Of a DNA stretch of 18,339 bases, positions 11,232-16,854 are shown piece by piece. Under the pieces are notes generated by a model. It ran no database searches, was not told the origin of the DNA, and saw only the letters and a list, made by a program, of their open reading frames with translations. Position 1 is the stretch's first letter. Each line of letters starts with the position of its first letter. This DNA comes from JABILX01 sp041648305 (lineage in GTDB: Bacteria > Patescibacteriota > Gracilibacteria > UBA1369 > LOWO2-01-FULL-3), in assembly GCA_041648305.1 (NCBI GenBank), contig JBAZPI010000019.1, positions 1 through 18,339 on the forward strand, given 5' to 3'. The translations under genes and the position numbers were made by a program.

Positions 11232-13439
11232 ATGGACAAAGACAAACTATCAGAGTGGATTACGAGAACTATTGAGCAAGGAGATGACCGCCCAATAGAA
11301 ACGCCAAATCTTCAAAAGGGCAAAAATTCGGAATCCGCCGGAGCTCACAAAGAGCCCCAAAACCCAGAGCGTTCAAATTCGCAGCGCCCAGAGCGCCCAA
11401 CGCATCAGGGTCATTCTCAAAAACCTTTTAAAAAATTCCAAAAAGGAAGCTTTATACCGCAGCGCCCAGGCGCCCAGCGCCCACAAGGTACGCAGCGTAC
11501 AAATCCCAGATACCAGAACCGCCCAACTCACCAAGGGCATCCAAGCCAGCAAGGACCCAAGAGCCACCAGAGCCACCCCGCGCACCAAGCGCATCTCGGC
11601 CACCAAGCCCACCACGACCCGCAAGGCCCACGTGACCAAAAACCGCAGCAAAAGCTAGCAGTAGCCAAGAAGACCCACGGCTTCAGGGATACCCACTATT
11701 CCAGAGGTACCATAGACAAGCCTCAAAAGACCCCTCCTCTTCTCCCGGACTTCCGCGGTCTTCGCATTATTCCGATTGGCGGCTTGAATGAAATTGGGAA
11801 AAATCTCACAATTTTCGAATACAATCACACTGGCAATCCGAAGGACAAACAAATTCTCATAATCGATATGGGACTGCAATTCCCCGAAGAAGATATGCTC
11901 GGTGTCGACTACGTCATCCCGGACACGAGCTACCTCGAAGCGAACAAGAAAAAAATCATAGGCGTTGTAATCACGCACGGCCATCTCGACCACATCGGCG
12001 GGATCCCGTACATACTTCCAAAAATCGACTTCCCGCGCGTCTACGCGACACGCCTCACAAAAGGCCTGATCGACAACAGACTCAAAGAATTCAAACTCAC
12101 CCGCCAAGCAAAAGTCAGCGCAATCGACCCGAAGCAGTCGCTTAAACTCGGCTCATTTAAAATCGATTTCTTCCGCGTGGCGCATTCAATTCCCGACTCA
12201 GTCGGCGTGATCATCGATACGCCGGAAGGCAAAATCGTCCACACCGGCGATTTCAAATTCGATGACTCACCCGCAGGAATTCAGCCGAAAGCGGATCTCG
12301 ACAAGATCGGAGCGCTAGGTTCGCAAAACGTTCTCGCGCTTCTTTCAGACTCGACCAACGCGCTCAAACCCGGCCACACAATGTCGGAATTTGAGATCGG
12401 CCAAAATCTGGAAGGCATTATTCAGCAGGCCAAAGGCCGCATCATTATAGCCTCATTCTCATCGCTCATCGGACGCATTCAGCAAATTTTCGACTACGCC
12501 GAAAAGGCCGGTCGCAAGATCTTTGTTTCCGGCCGCAGCATGGAAGAAAATATAAAAATTGCGCTTAGCCTTGGTTTTTTGAAGATAAAGCTAGGCCAGA
12601 TGCATAGCGTAAAAAACCTAAACAAAGCAAAGGACACCGAAGCCCTCATCCTCACAACCGGCTCACAGGGCGAGGCGGTCTCCGCCCTAACGAAAATTTC
12701 GCTCAGCGATCATCCGCACGTCCGCATCAAAAAGGGCGACACGGTAGTCGTTTCGTCAACGCCGATTATCGGCAACGAGCGTTCAATATACACAGTAATA
12801 AACAATCTCTGTGTCCTCGGCGCGAGGGTTATCCACAGCCAAATAATGGACATTCACACGTCCGGCCACGGATATCAAAGCGAACTTATACAAATGATTA
12901 TGAGCGTGAAACCAAAATATTTTATTCCGATTCACGGCGAATATTTCATGCGCCAAACTCACAAGGAACTTGCAATTCAAAACGGCATCCCCGAACAAAA
13001 TTGTGTTATCGCTCAGAACGGCGATGTCATCGAAATCGCGCACAAAGAAGTCCGTCTTGCTCCACAAAAAGTTCCGGCAAACTACATTTTGATCGACGGT
13101 CTCGGCGAAGGAACGATCGGTTCTCAAGTCATGGTCGACCGCCAAAAAATGTCTCAAAACGGAATCGTGGCGATCATTCTCGAGATCAACAAGAAAACCA
13201 AAGCCCTCAAAGCTCCGCCGAATATTCTTTCCCGCGGTTTCACCTACATGCACGAGTACGAACAAATCACAGTAGAGCTCTCTGACCTGATCGGCAAGGC
13301 TTATAAGGAGTTCCAAAAATTCCGCCCCGACGCTGACCGCAAAGAGGTCAAGCGCTACATCGCCAGCGTCGCCGAAAAATATACTCATCAAAAACTCGAG
13401 CGCCGCCCGCTAATTTTCCCGTTGGTGTTTGAGAGCTAG
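11232..13439 (+). CDS. rnj: Ribonuclease J with long N-terminal extension
   Basis: Endo- and 5'-3' exoribonuclease of mRNA decay and rRNA maturation, of the metallo-beta-lactamase/beta-CASP family. The core starts near residue 176: GGLNEIGKN (183-191), HGHLDH zinc motif (H249, H251, D253, H254), H318 in FRVAHSIPDS, TGDFKFD (D340), SDSTNA (372-377), the beta-CASP ASFSSLIGRIQQ (407-418), TTGSQGE, H542/H546 in HTSGHG, and HGEYFM (H568). Family members are usually about 555 aa; this one is 735. The first ~140 residues are H/Q/P/R/G-rich low complexity with repeated PTHQGH units (56-61 and 98-103) and many HQ/HPSQQ variants, possibly RNA-binding or scaffolding. The stop lies 7 bp from the convergent tRNA. 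Confidence 0.93.
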   Translation: MDKDKLSEWITRTIEQGDDRPIETPNLQKGKNSESAGAHKEPQNPERSNSQRPERPTHQGHSQKPFKKFQKGSFIPQRPGAQRPQGTQRTNPRYQNRPTHQGHPSQQGPKSHQSHPAHQAHLGHQAHHDPQGPRDQKPQQKLAVAKKTHGFRDTHYSRGTIDKPQKTPPLLPDFRGLRIIPIGGLNEIGKNLTIFEYNHTGNPKDKQILIIDMGLQFPEEDMLGVDYVIPDTSYLEANKKKIIGVVITHGHLDHIGGIPYILPKIDFPRVYATRLTKGLIDNRLKEFKLTRQAKVSAIDPKQSLKLGSFKIDFFRVAHSIPDSVGVIIDTPEGKIVHTGDFKFDDSPAGIQPKADLDKIGALGSQNVLALLSDSTNALKPGHTMSEFEIGQNLEGIIQQAKGRIIIASFSSLIGRIQQIFDYAEKAGRKIFVSGRSMEENIKIALSLGFLKIKLGQMHSVKNLNKAKDTEALILTTGSQGEAVSALTKISLSDHPHVRIKKGDTVVVSSTPIIGNERSIYTVINNLCVLGARVIHSQIMDIHTSGHGYQSELIQMIMSVKPKYFIPIHGEYFMRQTHKELAIQNGIPEQNCVIAQNGDVIEIAHKEVRLAPQKVPANYILIDGLGEGTIGSQVMVDRQKMSQNGIVAIILEINKKTKALKAPPNILSRGFTYMHEYEQITVELSDLIGKAYKEFQKFRPDADRKEVKRYIASVAEKYTHQKLERRPLIFPLVFES

Positions 13440-13446
13440 GGGCTTT

Positions 13447-13523
13447 TGGTGGACGGCAGTGGGTTCGAACCACCGACCTCACGAATGTGAATCGTGTGCT
13501 CTAACCAACTGAGCTAGCCGTCC
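13447..13523 (-). tRNA. tRNA-Val (anticodon CAC)
   Basis: On the minus strand the sequence folds as a full cloverleaf: acceptor GGACGGC/GCCGTCC, D arm GCTC...GAGC, anticodon stem CACGA/TCGTG around the loop TTCACAT (anticodon CAC, reading GUG), five-base variable loop AGGTC, T arm GGTGG-TTCGAAC-CCACT with one G-T pair, discriminator A and an encoded CCA (13449-13447). It is convergent with the RNase J gene and only 7 bp from its stop codon. Its 5' side faces the atypical region that begins at 13524. Confidence 0.97.
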
Positions 13524-13534
13524 GCGCGAGCAGA

Positions 13535-13569
13535 GGACGCTAGCAATCACGGAGTGTTGCTAGCCGTCC
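13535..13569 (-). repeat. Hairpin copying the first 11 nt of the tRNA
   Basis: GGACGCTAGCAA (13535-13546) and TTGCTAGCCGTCC (13557-13569) form a 12-bp stem with one bulged base and a 10-nt loop. The right arm contains GCTAGCCGTCC, identical to the 5' end of tRNA-Val on this strand (13513-13523), 46 bp away. It lies directly upstream of the tRNA in its transcription direction, so it may be a processing element or a scar of integration or duplication. Confidence 0.7.
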
Positions 13570-13693
13570 GAATTGGTGGGCTACTACGGTTGAGTTTTGA
13601 ACGGTTTGATATTAATTTTTCATCACTAAGCAAATGGATGATAAACTTATCTCCATCTTTTTCATAGATTATTTGTAGTTTTTGACCAAACGA

Positions 13694-14035
13694 CTAAACG
13701 ACTTCCATAACTTCTAAAAGTACTCGTCCTCTCTGCAAAAACCTATTCCATTCTTCGGGATTTCTCTGTTTTTCTTCCACGAGACGAAAGTTTATTAGGG
13801 AATTTAGATTATCCACCCGTCTAACATGTCCCACGGTATTACTTCTATTCGAGGAACGTGAAAGTTTTATCGTTTTGGTCGTATTTCTACTATTTTCTAC
13901 TATTTTCTTTGCCAAATCACTACCTTTCCCTACCATCTCTCTTGGTAGGACTGAATCTGTTTCCGGTAATGTTTTCTTCGATTGGCTCATTGGCTGTGAT
14001 GGTTTTATTTCGAGGTTTTTCGAGTAATTTTCCAA
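13694..14035 (-). CDS. Basic protein of unknown function, possibly the 3' part of a frameshifted gene
   Basis: A 113-aa frame that would need a TTG start (14035); the first ATG is at 13990. The C-terminal half (VDNLNSLINFRLVEEKQ, then NPEEWNRFLQRGRVLLEVMEVV) looks like a real folded segment; the rest is S/T/K-rich. I do not recognise it. Its frame stays open upstream beyond the stop of the preceding gene (14040-14042), in a +1 frame, so the two may be one gene of about 300 codons broken by an indel, perhaps in the AGAAAAACCCC run near 14050. No Shine-Dalgarno or own promoter is visible, which favours the broken-gene reading. Confidence 0.45.
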   Translation of the reverse strand: MENYSKNLEIKPSQPMSQSKKTLPETDSVLPREMVGKGSDLAKKIVENSRNTTKTIKLSRSSNRSNTVGHVRRVDNLNSLINFRLVEEKQRNPEEWNRFLQRGRVLLEVMEVV

Positions 14036-14039
14036 GTCT

Positions 14040-14615
14040 TTATTTCGGGGTTTTTCTGGGAAATTTCATGGACTCTTTTGCGTTGACCATTTTTATCGGG
14101 GCATTTCGTTGTTTCCTCGTCGCAGTAGGGGTTTTATTCGCCTTTTGCCGTTTTGTTGAAATTTGCCCGATAGAATTGCCCTTCCTTAGGCTTTTAATGC
14201 TATTCATAGACACGGTTTTCCTAAACAATGGGTGTTTCTTCATTCTTGTAAGAAACCAAGTCGACGTGTCGTCGCCATTTGATAGCTCTAAATCTCTTTT
14301 AATTTGTTCAAACAGTAACGGACCGTAGAGATCTGGATAATTGTTTTTTATGTACGAACACACCTGCCCTAGTTTGTCCAAATAAGCAATTGGACTAAAT
14401 ACCGATTCGGCTGTGCGTTTCTTTTGCTTGAGTATTCCTACAACCCAGTTGAGAGGGGCTGTCCGGACAGATATTCCTACCAAGGACGGAGCAAGCGGAT
14501 TTCGCGAGGAAAGCCACTGTTTACCACCGTTTTTTGTTTGCGAACAAACCCAAGGTTTCCCAAGGGTTTCTGCGGACTTCCCTTCCGACGATCGACTTGA
14601 TTTAGATGTAAACAT
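14040..14615 (-). CDS. Basic serine/lysine-rich protein of unknown function
   Basis: A 191-aa protein that I do not recognise. The centre (about 77-130: SPIAYLDKLGQVCSYIKNNY, then a segment with GPLLFEQIKRDLEL and WFLTRMKKHPLF) looks like a helical globular domain. The first 30 and last 50 residues are S/K/R/T-rich and probably disordered, as in nucleic-acid-binding or structural proteins. No membrane span or signal peptide. The ATG comes immediately after a T7 run that closes a terminator-like hairpin (14616-14646), so expression would need read-through, unless the true product is the upstream RNA. It ends 4 nt before the next frame, with which it may form a single frameshifted gene. Confidence 0.5.
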   Translation of the reverse strand: MFTSKSSRSSEGKSAETLGKPWVCSQTKNGGKQWLSSRNPLAPSLVGISVRTAPLNWVVGILKQKKRTAESVFSPIAYLDKLGQVCSYIKNNYPDLYGPLLFEQIKRDLELSNGDDTSTWFLTRMKKHPLFRKTVSMNSIKSLRKGNSIGQISTKRQKANKTPTATRKQRNAPIKMVNAKESMKFPRKTPK

Positions 14616-14646
14616 AAAAAAACCGTTAGATATTTATGTCCAACGG
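14616..14646 (-). terminator. Intrinsic-terminator-like hairpin directly before a start codon
   Basis: On the minus strand CCGTTGGA (14646-14639) pairs with TCTAACGG (14630-14623): 8 bp including one G-T, 8-nt loop, then TTTTTTT (14622-14616) and at once the ATG of the downstream frame (14615). Stem, loop and T-run all fit a rho-independent terminator. Confidence 0.65.
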
Positions 14647-14691
14647 CGGAACTAAAAACAGCGTCAGACATAAGGGGGATATACCCCAACG

Positions 14692-14712
14692 TGTCTTAAC
14701 GCCGACTAGCGA
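14692..14712. repeat. ~21-nt direct repeat, copy 1
   Basis: Begins TGTCTTAACGCCGAC and continues TAGCGA. It matches the copy at 14721-14741 at 20 of 21 positions (T for C at position 16), with a 29-bp period. Only two copies occur, with no spacer-repeat array. Confidence 0.85.
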
Positions 14713-14720
14713 ATTTTTTT

Positions 14721-14741
14721 TGTCTTAACGCCGACCAGCGA
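14721..14741. repeat. ~21-nt direct repeat, copy 2
   Basis: Begins TGTCTTAACGCCGAC and continues CAGCGA; separated from copy 1 by a T8-containing spacer. It lies close to the predicted transcription start of the leftward promoter, so it would be the first element in that RNA. Confidence 0.85.
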
Positions 14742-14752
14742 GCACAAACCAA

Positions 14753-14780
14753 AGTATACTACAATTAAACGTGGATGCAA
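14753..14780 (-). promoter_or_regulatory. Leftward promoter upstream of the repeat/terminator leader
   Basis: On the minus strand TTGCAT (14780-14775) and TATACT (14758-14753) are 16 nt apart. Predicted start near 14746. The -35 is the same hexamer as in the infA promoter candidate. Confidence 0.55.
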
Positions 14781-14837
14781 TATTTTATTTCAACCTCTCG
14801 TATCTGAAACGTTTGCACGTTCATTTTATTAAGTATT

Positions 14838-15170
14838 TTAATTATTTTTACTATTTTGGATATATCTATATCTTCTTATCGCTATGTCTAATCCGATGAC
14901 AATCAGTAATATCCCTAATATTTTGTATTTAGTACTATGATCTACGGAGTCGAGATCATAATCGAAACCATGCTCTTCTGACGAAAATATGCTGCAACTT
15001 AAAATTCCTATACCGATTATAATAATTGCGTCTGGTAGATATTTGGTGATAGTTTTTCTCATTTTGGAATGTTGAGAGGTAATTTGTTTGGATTTGTTTT
15101 TCAGCATGGAATGAGTTTTGATCCTAGCACGTATGTGTCTAATTCCATTGATGCCTGCGATTAAAACCAA
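14838..15170 (-). CDS. Small two-span membrane protein
   Basis: The open frame is 110 aa, but the likely start is the ATG at 15062 (residue 37), giving a 74-aa protein MRKTITKYLPDAIIIIGIGI and onward. Two hydrophobic spans are clear in full-frame numbering: about 45-62 (LPDAIIIIGIGILSCSIF) and 83-99 (KILGILLIVIGLDIAIR). They are joined by an acidic loop (SSEEHGFDYDLDSVDH) and followed by a basic tail. This looks like an inner-membrane hairpin; function is unknown. It is the last of four closely spaced minus-strand genes. The upstream extension to 15170 is basic and polar and may not be translated. Confidence 0.55.
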   Translation of the reverse strand: MVLIAGINGIRHIRARIKTHSMLKNKSKQITSQHSKMRKTITKYLPDAIIIIGIGILSCSIFSSEEHGFDYDLDSVDHSTKYKILGILLIVIGLDIAIRRYRYIQNSKNN

Positions 15171-15195
15171 AACTTTAAAATACTTGTTTGGCTTG

Positions 15196-15561
15196 CTACT
15201 TCAAGGCTTCGTGAGCCAGATCGCTTTCCAGTTGTCCCCAGAAATTCTCCTCTGGACAATCCGGCTGCTTGACATACTTTCTCAAGTTCTCAATCGTCCC
15301 CTTGTAGGACTCCGGAGCATTAAGCTGCCATCTAGCCAGATATGGAAACATGTTTTTAGGCACTTTCTTCATCTCCTTAAGAGCCTTTTGCTTAGCAATA
15401 AACTCTTCCCTTTCTTGCTCATCCCTAAGAATATTCTTTTTTAAATTCTCGACCATTTTCTTGGTCATTTCCGTAGCCCGTAATTCGTTTTGCTTCTTCC
15501 TCTGCGACCACTGCTCTTGTTTCTTTTGCATCGGCTCTGATTGAGTTGTTTGTGATTTCAT
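15196..15561 (-). CDS. Charged helical protein of unknown function
   Basis: A 121-aa soluble protein. The first ~75 residues are very rich in K, E, Q and R with heptad-like spacing (EMTKKMVENLKKNILRDEQE, about 31-50), likely one long helix or coiled coil. The last 50 residues form a compact segment with W and P (NMFPYLARWQLNAPESYKGT; PEENFWGQLESDLAHEALK). It has no membrane span, unlike its neighbours, so it may be their cytoplasmic partner. It starts 8 nt after the preceding gene ends, suggesting an operon. No Shine-Dalgarno. I do not recognise a family. Confidence 0.6.
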   Translation of the reverse strand: MKSQTTQSEPMQKKQEQWSQRKKQNELRATEMTKKMVENLKKNILRDEQEREEFIAKQKALKEMKKVPKNMFPYLARWQLNAPESYKGTIENLRKYVKQPDCPEENFWGQLESDLAHEALK

Positions 15562-15569
15562 TGAGTTTT

Positions 15570-15869
15570 TTATTTAAGAATTTTTACAATCTTTAAAATG
15601 CAAATAACAGTTACTATTATCAAAACCTCTTTAACTAAAAATTCAAACATAGTCACATTCGACATCAATTCGAAAAACTTAGGACTACCTTCAACTTTTA
15701 CAACTGCTTCAGAAAAGGAAAAATCTTTTAACCTATCAGGGAAAACGATATTTAAGAAAGATAACTGAAAATAATTAATCCACAACAGAACCAATCCGAC
15801 TAATATTACAAAAAGGTCTAGAATTAACAAATCTCTCCCAGACACAAATGTTTTTATTCCCTTAAGCAT
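15570..15869 (-). CDS. Small two-span membrane protein
   Basis: A 99-aa protein with an N-terminal span at about 14-34 (LLILDLFVILVGLVLLWIN) and a C-terminal span at about 78-96 (VLIIVTVICILKIVKIL). An intervening loop of about 40 residues lies between them and probably faces outside. The very short basic N-terminus (MLKGIKTFVSGR) favours N-in topology. The ATG overlaps the end of the upstream gene by 8 nt, so the two are probably translated together. Family unknown. AT-rich codons, unlike the ribosomal genes. Confidence 0.6.
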   Translation of the reverse strand: MLKGIKTFVSGRDLLILDLFVILVGLVLLWINYFQLSFLNIVFPDRLKDFSFSEAVVKVEGSPKFFELMSNVTMFEFLVKEVLIIVTVICILKIVKILK

Positions 15870-16278
15870 TGTAAAAATATAAATATATAAATGAAAAACA
15901 AAAAAGATGTATTACGGAGCTTAAAATATAAAACTTCTTAGTACCACCTAAAGATTTAGAAAGAACCTCTTTTTTATCATCGGAAAGTAAAGACAATAAC
16001 TGTTTAGCAGCTTTATGTTGTTGATTGAAAGAACTTAAAAGCAAAATAATAGTAATAACTAAATACCAAATAAAAAATCGATCTAGCTCAAAAAAATAGA
16101 GTAAATAACCACCGGCTAAAGAATAAACGATAAGAAGAGGCAAAGCCTTGAAAAACAATTTATGATAAGTAGTCAGCTTATAAATCTGCATTAAAAAACC
16201 CACCGAAGCACCCTGAAACAATATGTAATAAATTATATTCATTATTCTTCCCAAAAATGGACGGACTCCCTGGTTCAC
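15862..16278 (-). CDS. Small multi-span membrane protein
   Basis: The open frame reaches a GTG at 16278, but that codon lies inside the large inverted repeat. The ATG at 16242 (MNIIYYILFQGASVGF) is the better start and gives 126 aa. Hydrophobic segments from that start: about 1-20 (weaker), 32-50 (ALPLLIVYSLAGGYLLYFF), 57-73 and 104-124 (FYILSSVIHLFCFSFIYLYFY). That makes three or four spans, with a basic/polar loop containing LLSDDKKEVLSKSLGG. First gene of the four-gene cluster. GGGAAG lies about 5 nt before the ATG, a weak ribosome-binding site. No family recognised. Confidence 0.6.
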   Translation of the reverse strand: MNQGVRPFLGRIMNIIYYILFQGASVGFLMQIYKLTTYHKLFFKALPLLIVYSLAGGYLLYFFELDRFFIWYLVITIILLLSSFNQQHKAAKQLLSLLSDDKKEVLSKSLGGTKKFYILSSVIHLFCFSFIYLYFYNA

Positions 16279-16392
16279 CCAACAACTTGCTCTAGCGAGT
16301 AGCCTATTGGCAGAGAATCCGCCCGTCTCTAGGCCAATAAGCCTTAAACGGACGGAAAACTCGCTAGAAAAAGATGAATTTGTTAGGTGAAC
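16273..16392. other. 120-nt imperfect inverted repeat with attC-like ends
   Basis: Nested pairing arms are: GTTCACCCAACAA (16273-16285) with TTGTTAGGTGAAC (16380-16392), 12 of 13; CTAGCGAGT (16292-16300) with ACTCGCTAG (16359-16367), 9 of 9; GCCTATTGGC (16302-16311) with 16333-16342, 9 of 10; and AGAGA with TCTCT at the tip. The outer arms contain ACCCAAC (16277-16283) and GTTAGGT (16382-16388), which match the integron attC consensus RYYYAAC and GTTRRRY, 112 bp end to end. Inner bases also offer an alternative hairpin (16318-16356). The spacers between the outer and inner arms are unequal (6 and 12 nt), not ideal for attC. Confidence 0.45.
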
Positions 16393-16480
16393 GGCTAAAT
16401 ACTAATTTAAATATTGTTTTTAGTCCAGTTACACATTGATATTTGCTGAGACTAACGTATCATCGAGGTAGTTAGTAACA

Positions 16481-16726
16481 ATGCGAAATGAATACAAAAA
16501 AGGTGAAGCAAAACAAGCCCTTGAATCAGGGCAAATCACGGAAAGAGAGTTTGAGGCAATTAGCCGACAGGACGGGAAAATTTCTGGTGAAAAATCTGAA
16601 CAAAAACGTACCGAAGGGATAGCCGAGGAATTTCCCAAAACTTCCGCACGAGAAGGCATTTTTGATGAGACTCTGCAGGAATCGCCAAATCAAATCTTCT
16701 TGGATTTCATGCAATTCACGTGTTAA
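16481..16726 (+). CDS. Small charged protein of unknown function
   Basis: An 81-aa, highly charged protein (MRNEYKKGEAKQALESGQIT and onward) with a likely N-terminal helix pair and E/K/S-rich middle, ending LDFMQFTC. I do not recognise a family. The amino-acid mix looks protein-like, whereas the overlapping minus-strand frame is the S/F/P-rich kind expected of an antisense shadow. There is no Shine-Dalgarno and no clear promoter; a short inverted repeat ACTAAC/GTTAGT (16451-16476) lies just upstream. It could be a remnant of a larger gene. Confidence 0.4.
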   Translation: MRNEYKKGEAKQALESGQITEREFEAISRQDGKISGEKSEQKRTEGIAEEFPKTSAREGIFDETLQESPNQIFLDFMQFTC

Positions 16727-16826
16727 ACATGGGCAAAATTTGAATTTATTGTTAAATGCTTGTTGTGGAATCTTGTTCTCTTGATTCGGGAATTTTATTA
16801 AAACTTTTCCTAAATTGAATTCTGTG

Positions 16827-16832
16827 TATAAT
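16827..16832 (+). promoter_or_regulatory. -10 box upstream of the AlbA_2 gene
   Basis: A perfect TATAAT. It overlaps an in-frame ATG at 16831, which argues against that ATG as the start. Predicted transcription start near 16839, just before the Shine-Dalgarno at 16844. No good -35 is seen. Confidence 0.45.
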
Positions 16833-16843
16833 GCTGATTTGCC

Positions 16844-16849
16844 GGAGGA
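16844..16849 (+). promoter_or_regulatory. Shine-Dalgarno that decides a GTG start
   Basis: GGAGGA lies 5 nt before the in-frame GTG at 16855. It is the only strong Shine-Dalgarno I see at any gene start in the window, and it makes GTG a better start than the ATGs at 16831 (overlapping the -10 box) and 16879. Confidence 0.6.
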
Positions 16850-16854
16850 AAACA

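Larger units (their letters stand above)
14616..14746 (-). ncRNA. Candidate structured leader (attenuator) or ~130-nt small RNA
   Basis: The stretch runs from a predicted start near 14746 to the T-run at 14616. It contains two near-identical ~21-nt repeats (14741-14721 and 14712-14692) joined by an A8 run. An imperfect hairpin follows, in which the second repeat pairs with 14670-14661 (AGACA/TGTCT, GCGT/ACGC) and GGGG pairs with CCCC. The terminator-like stem comes last. Because the two repeats share the same arm, the first could pair in place of the second. The GTCGGCG inside each repeat is partly complementary to CGCCG...GAC at the base of the terminator, a possible antiterminator. No known RNA family is recognised. 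Confidence 0.45.

Noticed and set aside
13589..13595. GTTGAGT as the core of a second attC site
   Set aside because: It fits GTTRRRY, but no RYYYAAC partner or folded repeat lies at the required distance.
14661..14702. Stand-alone transposon end or MITE in the repeat-rich gap
   Set aside because: The inverted arms pair as an RNA-like hairpin with internal loops, there is no flanking duplication, and the structure is followed by a terminator on the same strand.
14692..14741. Start of a CRISPR array (two ~21-nt repeats, 29-bp period)
   Set aside because: Only two copies, a spacer of about 8 nt dominated by T, and no cas genes nearby. The repeats are better explained by the leader RNA structure.
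16429..16659. Minus-strand frame that would end just before the attC-like repeat, as a cassette gene should
   Set aside because: It is S/F/P-rich and antisense to the more protein-like + strand frame at 16481-16726, so I treat it as a shadow even though its position would have suited the integron idea.
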